The notes below the pieces were generated by a model, which did no database searches, was not told the DNA's origin, and worked only from the letters and a program-made list of their open reading frames with translations. The position numbers and the translations under genes were made by a program. From Vicinamibacterales bacterium (lineage in GTDB: Bacteria; Acidobacteriota; Vicinamibacteria; Vicinamibacterales; UBA8438), in contig CATQHX010000061.1 of assembly GCA_958296065.1 (NCBI GenBank), positions 1-62,202 on the forward strand: a DNA stretch of 62,202 nucleotides, written 5' to 3'. Below, piece after piece: positions 53,720 through 62,202 of this stretch (position 1 is the stretch's first letter; each line of letters starts with the position of its first letter).

Positions 53720-54475
53720 ATGGTGAACACGTTAACGGCAGGCTCTACTGCAACCTCCCGGGCAAGTGAATCGGCCGCGGCCGGCCGCAAGCGGCTGACC
53801 GCGGCCGAGCGCCGGACGCAACTCATCGAGGTCGCGATATCGGTCTTCGGCCAACGAGGGTTCCGCGGCGCCACCACGAAGGCCATCGCCGACGCCGCGG
53901 GTATCAGCGAAGCGACCATCTTCCGGCACTTTCCCTCGAAGGACGCCCTCTACGTCGCTGCCTTCCGGCAGCGCACCGGCGTCGGTACCGCGCAATTCGT
54001 CGCCCTGCTGGAGGGTCTCGCCGACCGGCGACAGGACGAAGAGCTGCTGCGCGCCCTGGGCAGGGCGATGCTGTCGGGATACGAGCGGGATCGCGATCTG
54101 CATCGCATGCTGATGTACGCCTGGCTCGACCAGGACGAGGCGGCCAACCGGCGGATGTCGGAGCAGATACGGGAATCTCCGCTCTTCGCATTCCTGGAAC
54201 GCTACATCGCGCGACGCCAGGCGGAAGGGACGTTTCGGGCGGGCGACCCCGCGCTGCTCTCCCGCGCGCTGCTGGCCCTGCCGATCCACTACGCGGTTCA
54301 GACCAAGCTGTACGGGATAAGCTCGGACGCGCCCGATGAGGAGGTGCTCGCGCTGCACGCGCGGTTCCTGTTGGCCGGGCTGCGCGGCACCGGCTCGGAC
54401 GCGTCATCCGGACCGAACGAGCCGAGCAAGCCGGGAGTCTGCGCGGCGGAAGCTGGCGCGGGCGATGCTGGCTAG
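53720..54475 (+). CDS. TetR-family transcriptional regulator
   Basis: A 251-residue regulator. Residues 28-75 are the TetR HTH: 'AERRTQLIEVAISVFGQRGF', 'GATTKAIADAAGISEATIFR' and 'HFPSKDALYVAAF'. The ligand-binding helices follow to about residue 215, and the last 30 residues are Gly/Ser/Pro-rich. An ATG in good context starts 37 bp after the receptor gene, whose expression it may control. The stop codon TAG is part of the hairpin repeat at 54472-54527. Confidence 0.92.
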   Translation: MVNTLTAGSTATSRASESAAAGRKRLTAAERRTQLIEVAISVFGQRGFRGATTKAIADAAGISEATIFRHFPSKDALYVAAFRQRTGVGTAQFVALLEGLADRRQDEELLRALGRAMLSGYERDRDLHRMLMYAWLDQDEAANRRMSEQIRESPLFAFLERYIARRQAEGTFRAGDPALLSRALLALPIHYAVQTKLYGISSDAPDEEVLALHARFLLAGLRGTGSDASSGPNEPSKPGVCAAEAGAGDAG

Positions 54476-54527
54476 GAGTCTGCGCCGCAGAACGCAACGA
54501 AGTGAGTTCTGCGGCGTAGGATCCTAG
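54472..54527. repeat. REP-like hairpin, copy 2
   Basis: Left arm CTAGGAGTCTGCGCCGCAG and a near-inverse right arm ending GGATCCTAG around the loop AACGCAACGAAGTGAGTT. The left TAG is the stop codon of the TetR gene. Confidence 0.85.
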
Positions 54528-54581
54528 GGCGGTGGGGGCTGGGGCCAAACACGGAGCCCTGCGACGGGTTTGGCGGTGCTG

Positions 54582-54687
54582 GCGCCCCGAAACGCCTCGC
54601 GGGCTCGGCGTTGCGGCCCATCCCCCCCGCTCCATGAGCCTGCGCCGCAGAACTTCGCTTTGCTCCGTCCCGCGGCGCAAGCTCCTA
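54582..54687. repeat. composite repeat (45-bp direct repeat plus REP-like hairpin), copy 3
   Basis: GCGCCCCGAAACGCCTCGCG and the following 25 bp are identical to 55568-55612. They are followed by the hairpin (CCTGCGCCGCAGAACTTC ... GCGGCGCAAGCTCCTAG). The closing CTA is the stop codon (TAG, minus strand) of pheA. Confidence 0.88.
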
Positions 54688-55539
54688 GACCTCGGGCTCC
54701 TTCCACGCCTGGTACGACCCCAACGTTCGCAGCGATGGCGCGAACTCGGCCAGATGCATCAGCGCCCGCGCGCAGCGCAGGTCGTTGCGGGTCGCGGAGA
54801 CGTCGGCGTAGAAGAGATACTCGAACGGCTTGTCCGGAATCGGGCGCGACTCCAGCTTGGCCAGATCGATGTCTCGCAGCGCAAACACACTGAGCGCCTT
54901 GAAGAGCGCGCCCGGCCCGTTCGACACGGTGAAGACGATGGTCGTCTTGTCGGGCGTTCCGAGCGGCGCCGGGTCCCGGCTGACGATGAGGAACCGGGTG
55001 CAGTTGTCCGCGAAATCCTGCACGCCGCTCTTCAGGATCTCGAGGCCGAACACCTCCGCGGCCCGCTCGGACGCGATGGCGGCGCAACCGGCCAGATTCT
55101 GCTCCTTGATCATCTTGGCGCTGCCCGCCGTGTCGTAGGTGGGCACCATCTCCACCCTGTCGAGTGTGCGCAGGAAGCGCTCGCACTGGGCCAACCCCTG
55201 CGGGTGCGAGTAGACCTTGCGCACGTCCTCGAGACGGGTCCCCCCGCGGACGATCAGGTGATGGACGATGGGCTGCTTGACCTCGGCGACGATCGGCAGC
55301 TCGTGCTCCAGCAACAGGTCGTAGTTGCGGTGGATGCTGCCGCCGATGGTGTTCTCGATGGGCAGGATGCCGTGCGTTGCCTCGCCCTGCGCCACGGCAT
55401 GGAAAACGTCGTCGAACGACGGCCGCGGCAACGGATCGGCGCTGGGATTGAAACGCAGGGCGGCCGCCTCGCTGTAGGCCCCCGGCTCTCCCTGATAGGC
55501 GATGCGCAAGGTCGTCCCTTCGGAGTCCGAATGATACAT
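54685..55539 (-). CDS. pheA: prephenate dehydratase
   Basis: A 284-residue monofunctional prephenate dehydratase, converting prephenate to phenylpyruvate for phenylalanine synthesis in the cytoplasm. The PDT domain (about 11-190) shows 'IAYQGEPGAYSEAAALRF', 'GILPIENTIGGSIHRNYDLL', 'YSHPQGLAQCERFL' and the catalytic TRF at 181-183. The ACT domain (about 200-275) has 'GALFKALSVFALRDIDLAKL' and ESRP at 230-233, the phenylalanine-binding motif for feedback inhibition. The ATG at 55539 is the first start. The gene is flanked on both sides by direct copies of a 105-bp repeat and has no biosynthetic neighbours. Confidence 0.95.
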   Translation of the reverse strand: MYHSDSEGTTLRIAYQGEPGAYSEAAALRFNPSADPLPRPSFDDVFHAVAQGEATHGILPIENTIGGSIHRNYDLLLEHELPIVAEVKQPIVHHLIVRGGTRLEDVRKVYSHPQGLAQCERFLRTLDRVEMVPTYDTAGSAKMIKEQNLAGCAAIASERAAEVFGLEILKSGVQDFADNCTRFLIVSRDPAPLGTPDKTTIVFTVSNGPGALFKALSVFALRDIDLAKLESRPIPDKPFEYLFYADVSATRNDLRCARALMHLAEFAPSLRTLGSYQAWKEPEV

Positions 55540-55567
55540 CCCGCCGGCGGAAGCCCGTCGTTCGCTA

Positions 55568-55673
55568 GCGCCCCGAAACGCCTCGCGGGCTCGGCGTTGC
55601 GGCCCATCCCCCGCTCCAGGAGTCTGCGCCGCAGAACTTCACTCCGTTGCGTTTCTGCGGCGCAGACTCCTAG
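55568..55673. repeat. composite repeat (45-bp direct repeat plus REP-like hairpin), copy 4
   Basis: Same direct repeat as at 54582, then the most perfect hairpin of the set (AGGAGTCTGCGCCGCAGAA ... TTCTGCGGCGCAGACTCCT). The closing CTA overlaps the stop codon of the beta-barrel protein gene (minus strand). Confidence 0.9.
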
Positions 55674-56263
55674 AAACGGATGGCCAGCCCGGCGGACGCG
55701 CGCCAGAAGGACAGGTCCTCGATCAGGAAATCGGAAACGTCCAGCACCGCGGGCAAGCGGATGGTGTCGAAGTCGGACATGGTCACGCTCCGCACGTAGC
55801 GCAGGTCGAACCTGATGCCGACGCTCCCGCTCAGGAATCCGAGAAGACCGCCGCCCGCGTCGATTCCAAGGCCGCCGCTGCGGGCCGTCGCGCCGTCGCT
55901 GAGAATCTCCTTCCGCAGCCAGCCGAGGCCCCCGACCACGTACGGCCGGAACCGTCCGAACGGGAATCCGATCACCGCATTCCCCATCATCATCGTCACG
56001 CGGCTGTTGTCGGCGAACGCGTCGCTGCCCACCGCCTCGGACGTCCGGCCGAAATCGAGCTCGAAGCCGAAACCGCCGCCGACCGTCGAGGTCATCGACG
56101 CGCCGATCGTCGTCACCTTCACGGCATCGTCTCTCGTGGCGAACGACTGGCCGATGAACGGAGTGAACACGGTATCGGCGCGCGCCGGCTCCGGCACCAC
56201 GGCGCACGTCGCCGCCACCGTCATCGCCATTGCCATACGTCGCGCCCATTCCCCTGCACCCAT
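55670..56263 (-). CDS. outer-membrane beta-barrel protein, small porin-like
   Basis: A 197-residue protein with a signal peptide (about 1-31, 'MAMAMTVAATCAVVPEPARA') and alternating amphipathic strands: 'VFTPFIGQSFATRDDAV', 'GGGFGFELDFGRTSEAV', 'FRPYVVGGLGWLRKEIL', 'VGIRFDLRYVRSVTMSDF', ending 'FWRASAGLAIRF' with the terminal Phe of barrel proteins. It resembles OmpA/opacity-like eight-strand barrels. The ATG at 56263 fits the signal peptide. No partner is evident. Confidence 0.85.
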   Translation of the reverse strand: MGAGEWARRMAMAMTVAATCAVVPEPARADTVFTPFIGQSFATRDDAVKVTTIGASMTSTVGGGFGFELDFGRTSEAVGSDAFADNSRVTMMMGNAVIGFPFGRFRPYVVGGLGWLRKEILSDGATARSGGLGIDAGGGLLGFLSGSVGIRFDLRYVRSVTMSDFDTIRLPAVLDVSDFLIEDLSFWRASAGLAIRF

Positions 56264-56388
56264 CGGAGCATGATAGCAGTCGCCGGCTCCACCCCGATCC
56301 GACCGATACCCGGCTCGACCGGGGTCGCCCCATTCGAAGTGAACCGGCCCGGCGCAGGCCGACACGATGCCGCGTCTATAATCGCCCC

Positions 56389-56585
56389 ATGTCCGCTTCC
56401 TCGAACCCGACCCGGACGATCGCCCCTGTCGCAGCCACCCCCTCGCCTGACACCGCGGCTTCGCGATCGGCGCGCGCCCGCGACGACGCGGTCATCTGCG
56501 AACGCTGCGGGGCGGAAATGTTCCGCATGCACGCCGTCTGGCGCTGCCCCGCCTGCCGCTACAAGACCGACTGCTGCGGCTGGTG

Positions 56586-56586
<1 letters not shown>
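56389..56586 (+). CDS. small zinc-ribbon protein
   Basis: A 65-residue protein with a Ser/Thr/Ala-rich N-terminus and a C-terminal zinc ribbon: CERC at about residues 38-41 and CPAC at about 54-57, then 'RYKTDCCGW'. Four spaced cysteines would bind one zinc. Its TGA overlaps the ATG of the carboxyltransferase gene (TGATG), so it is translated with the acyl-CoA carboxylase genes and may be an accessory factor. The carboxyltransferase domain of acetyl-CoA carboxylase (AccD) also carries a zinc ribbon, but this one is separate. Confidence 0.82.
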
Positions 56587-58199
<1,613 letters not shown>

Positions 58200-58204
58200 C
58201 TTCC

Positions 58205-59758
58205 ATGTTCACCCGCGTCCTGATCGCCAACCGCGGAGAGATCGCCGTACGCATCGCGCGCACCTGCCGCGCGCTCGGCATCCCGACGGCCGCCGTCTTC
58301 TCGGACGCCGATCGAAACGCACGTCACGTCGGAGCCGCGGACACGGCCGTGCACATCGGGCCGGCTGCCGCCGCCGAGAGCTATCTCTCGATCGGGCGCA
58401 TCATCGATGCCGCGCGCGCGAGCGGCGCGGACGCGGTGCATCCGGGCTACGGCTTTCTGTCCGAGGATCCGGCCCTGCCTGCCGCCTGCCACGACGCGGG
58501 GCTGACGTTCATCGGCCCGCCGGCCCGCGTGATCGCCCGCTTCGGCTCGAAGATCAACGCCCGACGCGCGGCGGCCGAAGCGGGGGTGGCGGTGGTGCCC
58601 GGCGGCGAGCCGGACGATCAGTCGGAACCCGGAATCGCCGCTGTCGCACGGGAGGCCGGCTTTCCGCTTCTCCTGAAGCCCTCGGCCGGCGGCGGCGGCA
58701 AGGGGATGGTTAGCATCACCGGCGAAGACGAACTCGAGGCGGGCATCGCGCGAGCCCGGCGCGAGGCGCTGGCCACGGCCGGCGACGGCACGCTTTACGT
58801 GGAGCGCCGTATCGAGAGGCCGCGGCACGTCGAGGTGCAGGTGGTGGCGGATCGGCACGGGACCGTGTGCCAGCTCGGCGAGCGCGATTGCTCCACCCAG
58901 AGGCGCCATCAGAAGGTGGTGGAAGAGACCCCGGCTCCCCGCCTGTCGCAGGGACTCCGCACCCGCCTGCTCACGGCGGCGGTCTCCGTGGCGCGCCAAG
59001 CCGGCTACGAGAACGCCGGCACCGTGGAGTTCCTGATCGACGGGACCGGCGACGATGCCGGCTGTTACTTTCTCGAGATGAACACGCGCCTGCAGGTCGA
59101 GCATCCCGTCACCGAGCTCGTGACCGGACTCGATCTCGTCGAGGCGCAGTTGGCAATCGGCGCCGGACACCGGCTGCCGTGGACGGCGGACGAGGTCGTA
59201 CCACGCGGGCACGCCATCGAATGCCGGGTCTACGCCGAAGACCCGGCCGCCGACTACCTGCCGCAGGCCGGGACCATCGCCGGCTACCACGAACCGGCCG
59301 GACCGGGAATCCGCATCGATTCTGGAGTGGGCCGGGGCATTGACGTCCCGGTCCACTACGACCCGCTGCTGGCCAAGCTCGCCGCCGTCGGCCGGACACG
59401 GGAACAGGCGCGGCAGCGGGCGTACGCGGCACTCGGCGAGTTCGCCGTGCTCGGCCTGCCGACGAACATCGGCCTGCTGCGACGTGTGCTCGCGCATGAC
59501 GCCTTCGTGGCCGGCGACGTGCACACCGGGTTTCTTGCGGAACACGGAGAGGCTCTGGTCGAAGCCGAGCCGGACGAGATGACGATGGCCGCGGTCGCCG
59601 CCGCGGTCAGCGTCGCGCACGCGGAGCGAGACCGCCGCTCCGCGGGCGAAGGTCCGAGCGCAGGCAGGTATCCCCCGCCCGCCATCGCCTCCGACCGACC
59701 GGATGCCGGCGTCTGGGACCGGCTGGCGCGCTGGAGACTCGGGGCAGCCGGTGACTAG
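58205..59758 (+). CDS. acyl-CoA carboxylase, biotin carboxylase (alpha) subunit
   Basis: A 517-residue biotin carboxylase: N-terminal 'VLIANRGEIAVRIARTCRAL', ATP-grasp glycine loop 'PSAGGGGKGM' (about 159-168), 'ERDCSTQRRHQKVVEETPAP', the metal and substrate segment 'EMNTRLQVEHPVTELVTGLD' and the C-terminal 'PAGPGIRIDSGVGRGIDVPV'. It carboxylates biotin with bicarbonate and ATP. Many alpha subunits carry the biotin domain in the same chain; here that domain is a separate gene whose GTG overlaps the end of this one. It starts 5 bp after the beta-subunit stop. Confidence 0.93.
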   Translation: MFTRVLIANRGEIAVRIARTCRALGIPTAAVFSDADRNARHVGAADTAVHIGPAAAAESYLSIGRIIDAARASGADAVHPGYGFLSEDPALPAACHDAGLTFIGPPARVIARFGSKINARRAAAEAGVAVVPGGEPDDQSEPGIAAVAREAGFPLLLKPSAGGGGKGMVSITGEDELEAGIARARREALATAGDGTLYVERRIERPRHVEVQVVADRHGTVCQLGERDCSTQRRHQKVVEETPAPRLSQGLRTRLLTAAVSVARQAGYENAGTVEFLIDGTGDDAGCYFLEMNTRLQVEHPVTELVTGLDLVEAQLAIGAGHRLPWTADEVVPRGHAIECRVYAEDPAADYLPQAGTIAGYHEPAGPGIRIDSGVGRGIDVPVHYDPLLAKLAAVGRTREQARQRAYAALGEFAVLGLPTNIGLLRRVLAHDAFVAGDVHTGFLAEHGEALVEAEPDEMTMAAVAAAVSVAHAERDRRSAGEGPSAGRYPPPAIASDRPDAGVWDRLARWRLGAAGD

Positions 59759-60341
59759 GCATCGCTCCCGACAATGGGTCGTCACGTCCGGCGCGGTCAG
59801 CCTTCCGGTTCGCACCCGCCACGACGACGATCACGCCGAGATCGAGATCGAGATCGAGATCGAGATCGGCGCCGGCGACCCCGCTCGGACGGTCACCGCC
59901 ACGATCCTGTCCTCCTCGGACGACGCCTGCATCGTTTCTGTTGGAGGGCAATCGGCGGTGGTCCGACTTGCACCGCACGCGAGCCGCTGTCACGCAATGG
60001 TCGGCGGCGAGACGTTCACTGTCATGGCCGATTCCGGCGCGGGCAGCGACTCGGCCGATAGCGATGAACATGCCGCGACCGCGAGCGGCGTGGATCTCGA
60101 CGCTTTGAGCGCACCGATGCCCGCCACCGTCAGTGCCATCCTGGTGAAACCCGGATCGACCGTGAAGGCCGGCGAGACGCTGATACGCCTGGAAGCAATG
60201 AAGATGGAGCAGGCGATCCGCGCTCCCGCTGCCGGCCGCGTCACCGCCATCGCGTGCCGGGTCGGTGAGCTGGTGCAGCCGGGCCGCCCGCTGGTCGCGC
60301 TGGAAGCGCGGCCGACAACGGCTGGCAAGCCCCATCAGTGA
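59751..60341 (+). CDS. biotin carboxyl carrier domain protein
   Basis: A 196-residue protein. The C-terminal biotinyl domain (about 120-190) shows 'PMPATVSAILVKPGSTVKAG' and the biotinylation motif EAMKMEQ with Lys151. The N-terminal part is the BT-like linker region found between biotin carboxylase and biotinyl domains of long alpha subunits, here interrupted by five Glu-Ile pairs (residues 30-39) encoded by a GAGATC tandem repeat. The GTG at 59751 overlaps the biotin carboxylase gene by 8 bp. It looks like a natural split of a fused subunit, and the three proteins would assemble into one enzyme. Confidence 0.88.
   Translation: MTRHRSRQWVVTSGAVSLPVRTRHDDDHAEIEIEIEIEIGAGDPARTVTATILSSSDDACIVSVGGQSAVVRLAPHASRCHAMVGGETFTVMADSGAGSDSADSDEHAATASGVDLDALSAPMPATVSAILVKPGSTVKAGETLIRLEAMKMEQAIRAPAAGRVTAIACRVGELVQPGRPLVALEARPTTAGKPHQ
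59838..59867 (+). repeat. (GAGATC)5 hexanucleotide tandem repeat in coding sequence
   Basis: Five exact GAGATC units encode (Glu-Ile)5. Changes in unit number keep the reading frame. Confidence 0.95.
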
Positions 60342-60442
60342 CGCTGCTCTGCCCTCCGAAGACTGGGCGATGAGGAATCTGGCCCTGACGCGGCGGTAGG
60401 CGCCCGGCCGCGTTGATGCCGAAGCGAGCCGCGGGGTGCGCG

Positions 60443-60811
60443 TCAGGAAGCCGCCGCGCCCTCGCCGCTTTCTCCGGATGCCTTCGCCTCCGGCTGGGGC
60501 TCCGGCGGGACGACATCCTCGAACGCCTCCATGTCGATGGCGTCGTAGTCCGGCGGGCACCCGAAGTCGCGGGGCTGCGGCGCGGTCGGGTTGCCGACGG
60601 TAACGCACAGCCCACAGCCGATGCACTTGTCGACCCTGACGGCGCAGACCATGCGCCCGTAGACGTCCGGCTCTTCGATGATGCAGTCCTCGACCGGACA
60701 GGCGGCCTGGCAGATGGAGCAGGCGAATGCGCCGAAGCAACGCTCGGGATCGATGATGGCGATTTTCTTCGGCGGCTTCTTGCGCGGCCGGTTCATCAAT
60801 TTGGTCCACAT
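60443..60811 (-). CDS. ferredoxin-like 4Fe-4S protein with altered cysteine pattern
   Basis: A 122-residue protein; the ATG at 60811 gives a lysine-rich start (MWTKLMNRPRKKPPKK). First cluster motif: 'RCFGAFACSICQAACPVEDC', where the first spacing is Cx5C rather than Cx2C. Second motif: 'DKCIGCGLCVTVGNPTAP', in which the fourth cysteine of CxxCxxCxxxCP is Gly. One conventional [4Fe-4S] cluster is therefore likely, with a second being [3Fe-4S]-like, differently ligated or absent. The C-terminal 40 residues are acidic. It probably donates electrons to an unknown partner; it is not part of the carboxylase operon (opposite strand). Confidence 0.8.
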   Translation of the reverse strand: MWTKLMNRPRKKPPKKIAIIDPERCFGAFACSICQAACPVEDCIIEEPDVYGRMVCAVRVDKCIGCGLCVTVGNPTAPQPRDFGCPPDYDAIDMEAFEDVVPPEPQPEAKASGESGEGAAAS

Positions 60812-60916
60812 AGGCGGCCCTATTATAGCGGACTTCCCGCGACGAATCGGCAACGGCCCGGGAGCCCGCGGGCAAGCGGCGCGCGGACTCCCGGTGCAGC
60901 TCCGAGCGCGCGAGGT

Positions 60917-62167
60917 CTACGTCGAGTGGCCTCGCGCGGCGATGGCCCAGACGGCCTCGACAATGCCGTTGCGAACCGCGTACATCCGGTCGTACAGGTT
61001 CACCACCGGGTCGCAGTGCGACACGATCAGCTCCAGCTTGTCCCCCACCGCGTAGGTGCGGCTGGCGTTGTCCTCGTAGCGGAGCGACCCGAACTCGTCC
61101 GATCCGGAGGTATAGCTCATCCCGGTCTCGCCCTTGACCCGCGCCCACGGACGGTTGATGGTGCACGCCTTCGCGCCCGCGTCGGTGGTCGCCCGGCCCT
61201 CGTACTGCGCGTTGAGCACGGTGGTCAGAATGGTCAAGGCCGGCTGGAAGTCGGTGTAGACGTCGGGGTCTTCCGCTCCACCGACGTCGATGTACTGCGC
61301 ATCCATGAAGACGTAGCTCCCGACCTGCACGTCGGTGAAGCCGGGCGTCTGGTGATCGATGTTGTAGGTGCCTGTGCCGCCGCCGCTGAAGATCTCCGTG
61401 TTCAGGCCGGAGCGCGCCATGCGCTCGCGGGTCTCGGCCGCCGCCACCAGCCGCTCCAGCGTCTGCGCCTGCCGGGCCTCGAAGCCCTTGACGTGCTGCG
61501 AGCCCCCGTCGTAGCAGAGCATGCCCCGCAACCGCAGCCCGGGCAACTGGTCGACGAGCTGCGCCAGCTCCAGGGCCGGTCCGCCGGGCGTGATTCCCGT
61601 CCGGTGCCCGCCCGGATCGACGTCGACGACGATGTCGGCCACTACCCCGGCGGCCTCGGCGGCCTCGGACAGATCGCGGGCGTTGGCCGCGGTATCGGTC
61701 GTCTGGACGAAGCCGTCGCACCACTTCCGCAGGTTCATGGCGCGGCGGATCTTGAGCGGCGTCACGTTGCTCGTCGTCATCAGGAGCTTCTCGATGCCGT
61801 GGTCGAACAGCACCTGCGCCTCGCTGACCTTGGCGACGCAGATGCCGACCGATCCCGTTTCGAGCTGCATCCGCGCGATCGCCGGACACTTGTGGGTCTT
61901 GGCATGCGGCCGGCTCGCGATGCCGTTGCGCGTCACGGTACGCTGCACAGTGGCGATGTTCGCCTCCAGGGCATCGAGGTCGACCACCAGCGCCGGCGTG
62001 TCCAGGTCCCACATCGACACGCCGAGCGAGGTCAGCTCGCCCTCGGCCTGCTCCGCACGGCGGGCCATCTCGGTCCCCGTGTAGCCGTGAACCGCGGAGG
62101 GTACCCAGACGGCGGCGCCGGCGCCGGCCGTCTGCAGAAAGTGACGACGGGAGAATGGAATGGTCAT
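60917..62167 (-). CDS. D-threonine aldolase/DSD1-like PLP enzyme, Tat-exported
   Basis: A 416-residue protein with a twin-arginine signal ('FSRRHFLQTAGAGAAVWVPS') and an alanine racemase-like TIM barrel. 'LDTPALVVDLDALEANI' is followed by the PLP-lysine motif 'RPHAKTHK' (Lys90), 'VDVDPGGHRTG', 'FSGGGTGTYNIDHQTPG' and the C-terminal DSD1 domain with metal ligands in 'IVSHCDPVVNLYDRMYAVRN'. Relatives cleave D-threonine or dehydrate D-serine/D-3-hydroxyaspartate. Export by Tat is unusual for cytoplasmic relatives but common for this subgroup. The start is complete within the window. Confidence 0.9.
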   Translation of the reverse strand: MTIPFSRRHFLQTAGAGAAVWVPSAVHGYTGTEMARRAEQAEGELTSLGVSMWDLDTPALVVDLDALEANIATVQRTVTRNGIASRPHAKTHKCPAIARMQLETGSVGICVAKVSEAQVLFDHGIEKLLMTTSNVTPLKIRRAMNLRKWCDGFVQTTDTAANARDLSEAAEAAGVVADIVVDVDPGGHRTGITPGGPALELAQLVDQLPGLRLRGMLCYDGGSQHVKGFEARQAQTLERLVAAAETRERMARSGLNTEIFSGGGTGTYNIDHQTPGFTDVQVGSYVFMDAQYIDVGGAEDPDVYTDFQPALTILTTVLNAQYEGRATTDAGAKACTINRPWARVKGETGMSYTSGSDEFGSLRYEDNASRTYAVGDKLELIVSHCDPVVNLYDRMYAVRNGIVEAVWAIAARGHST

Positions 62168-62202
62168 GGCGCTGTTTTACCCCATTTCGGCCGGCATCGC
62201 CA

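Overview
This is a high-GC window in two parts that meet at a tRNA-Leu gene (38627-38712, minus strand). The protein families on the right suggest an Acidobacteriota (Vicinamibacteria-like) bacterium: a DUF1592/DUF1552 secreted pair, a TonB-dependent receptor with a carboxypeptidase-regulatory domain, a zf-HC2/bactofilin-like membrane protein with its ECF sigma factor, and a DSD1-type PLP enzyme. The taxonomic call is inference from gene content, since no rRNA is present.

Positions 1-38626 look like an integrated, plasmid-derived island in decay. A P4-type tyrosine integrase (37263-38450) lies next to the 3' end of the tRNA, with an AlpA-type regulator nearby (36840-37112). Going left there is an AbiEii-like nucleotidyltransferase, a degenerate type I-E-like CRISPR array (34587-34984) and a four-gene minus-strand operon with a GHKL ATPase (31287-34424). 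Next come about 7 kb of repeats (316-bp tandem units, 22-32 bp palindromes, a 0.8-kb duplication, YbjQ remnants) around one intact TOPRIM gene, then an AT-richer origin-like segment followed by a ribbon-helix-helix gene, a broken cas8e/cse1, a plasmid RepA_C initiator and a RepA-type ATPase with two winged helices. The far left holds an IS630-family element, a low-GC trypsin-like protease and small repeated families: six copies of a calcineurin-like phosphoesterase, three retropepsin-like proteins (two without the DTG motif), two XRE regulators and two small basic proteins. The most system-like unit is a phosphoesterase gene overlapping by 4 bp a gene that fuses an MNT-type nucleotidyltransferase to a HEPN-like helical domain (9529-11198).

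Positions 38713-62202 are ordinary, tightly packed chromosome: TolC, sigma/anti-sigma pair, DUF255 thioredoxin protein, Phd/VapC toxin-antitoxin pair, DUF1552/DUF1592 pair, TonB receptor plus TetR regulator, prephenate dehydratase, a beta-barrel protein, an acyl-CoA carboxylase cluster (zinc ribbon, carboxyltransferase, biotin carboxylase, biotin carrier), a ferredoxin-like protein and a D-threonine aldolase-like enzyme. REP-like hairpins sit on the stop codons of several of these genes.

Many island genes show frameshifts relative to paralogues or to the family pattern. They could be true decay or, in part, assembly errors; the core half has none, which argues for decay.
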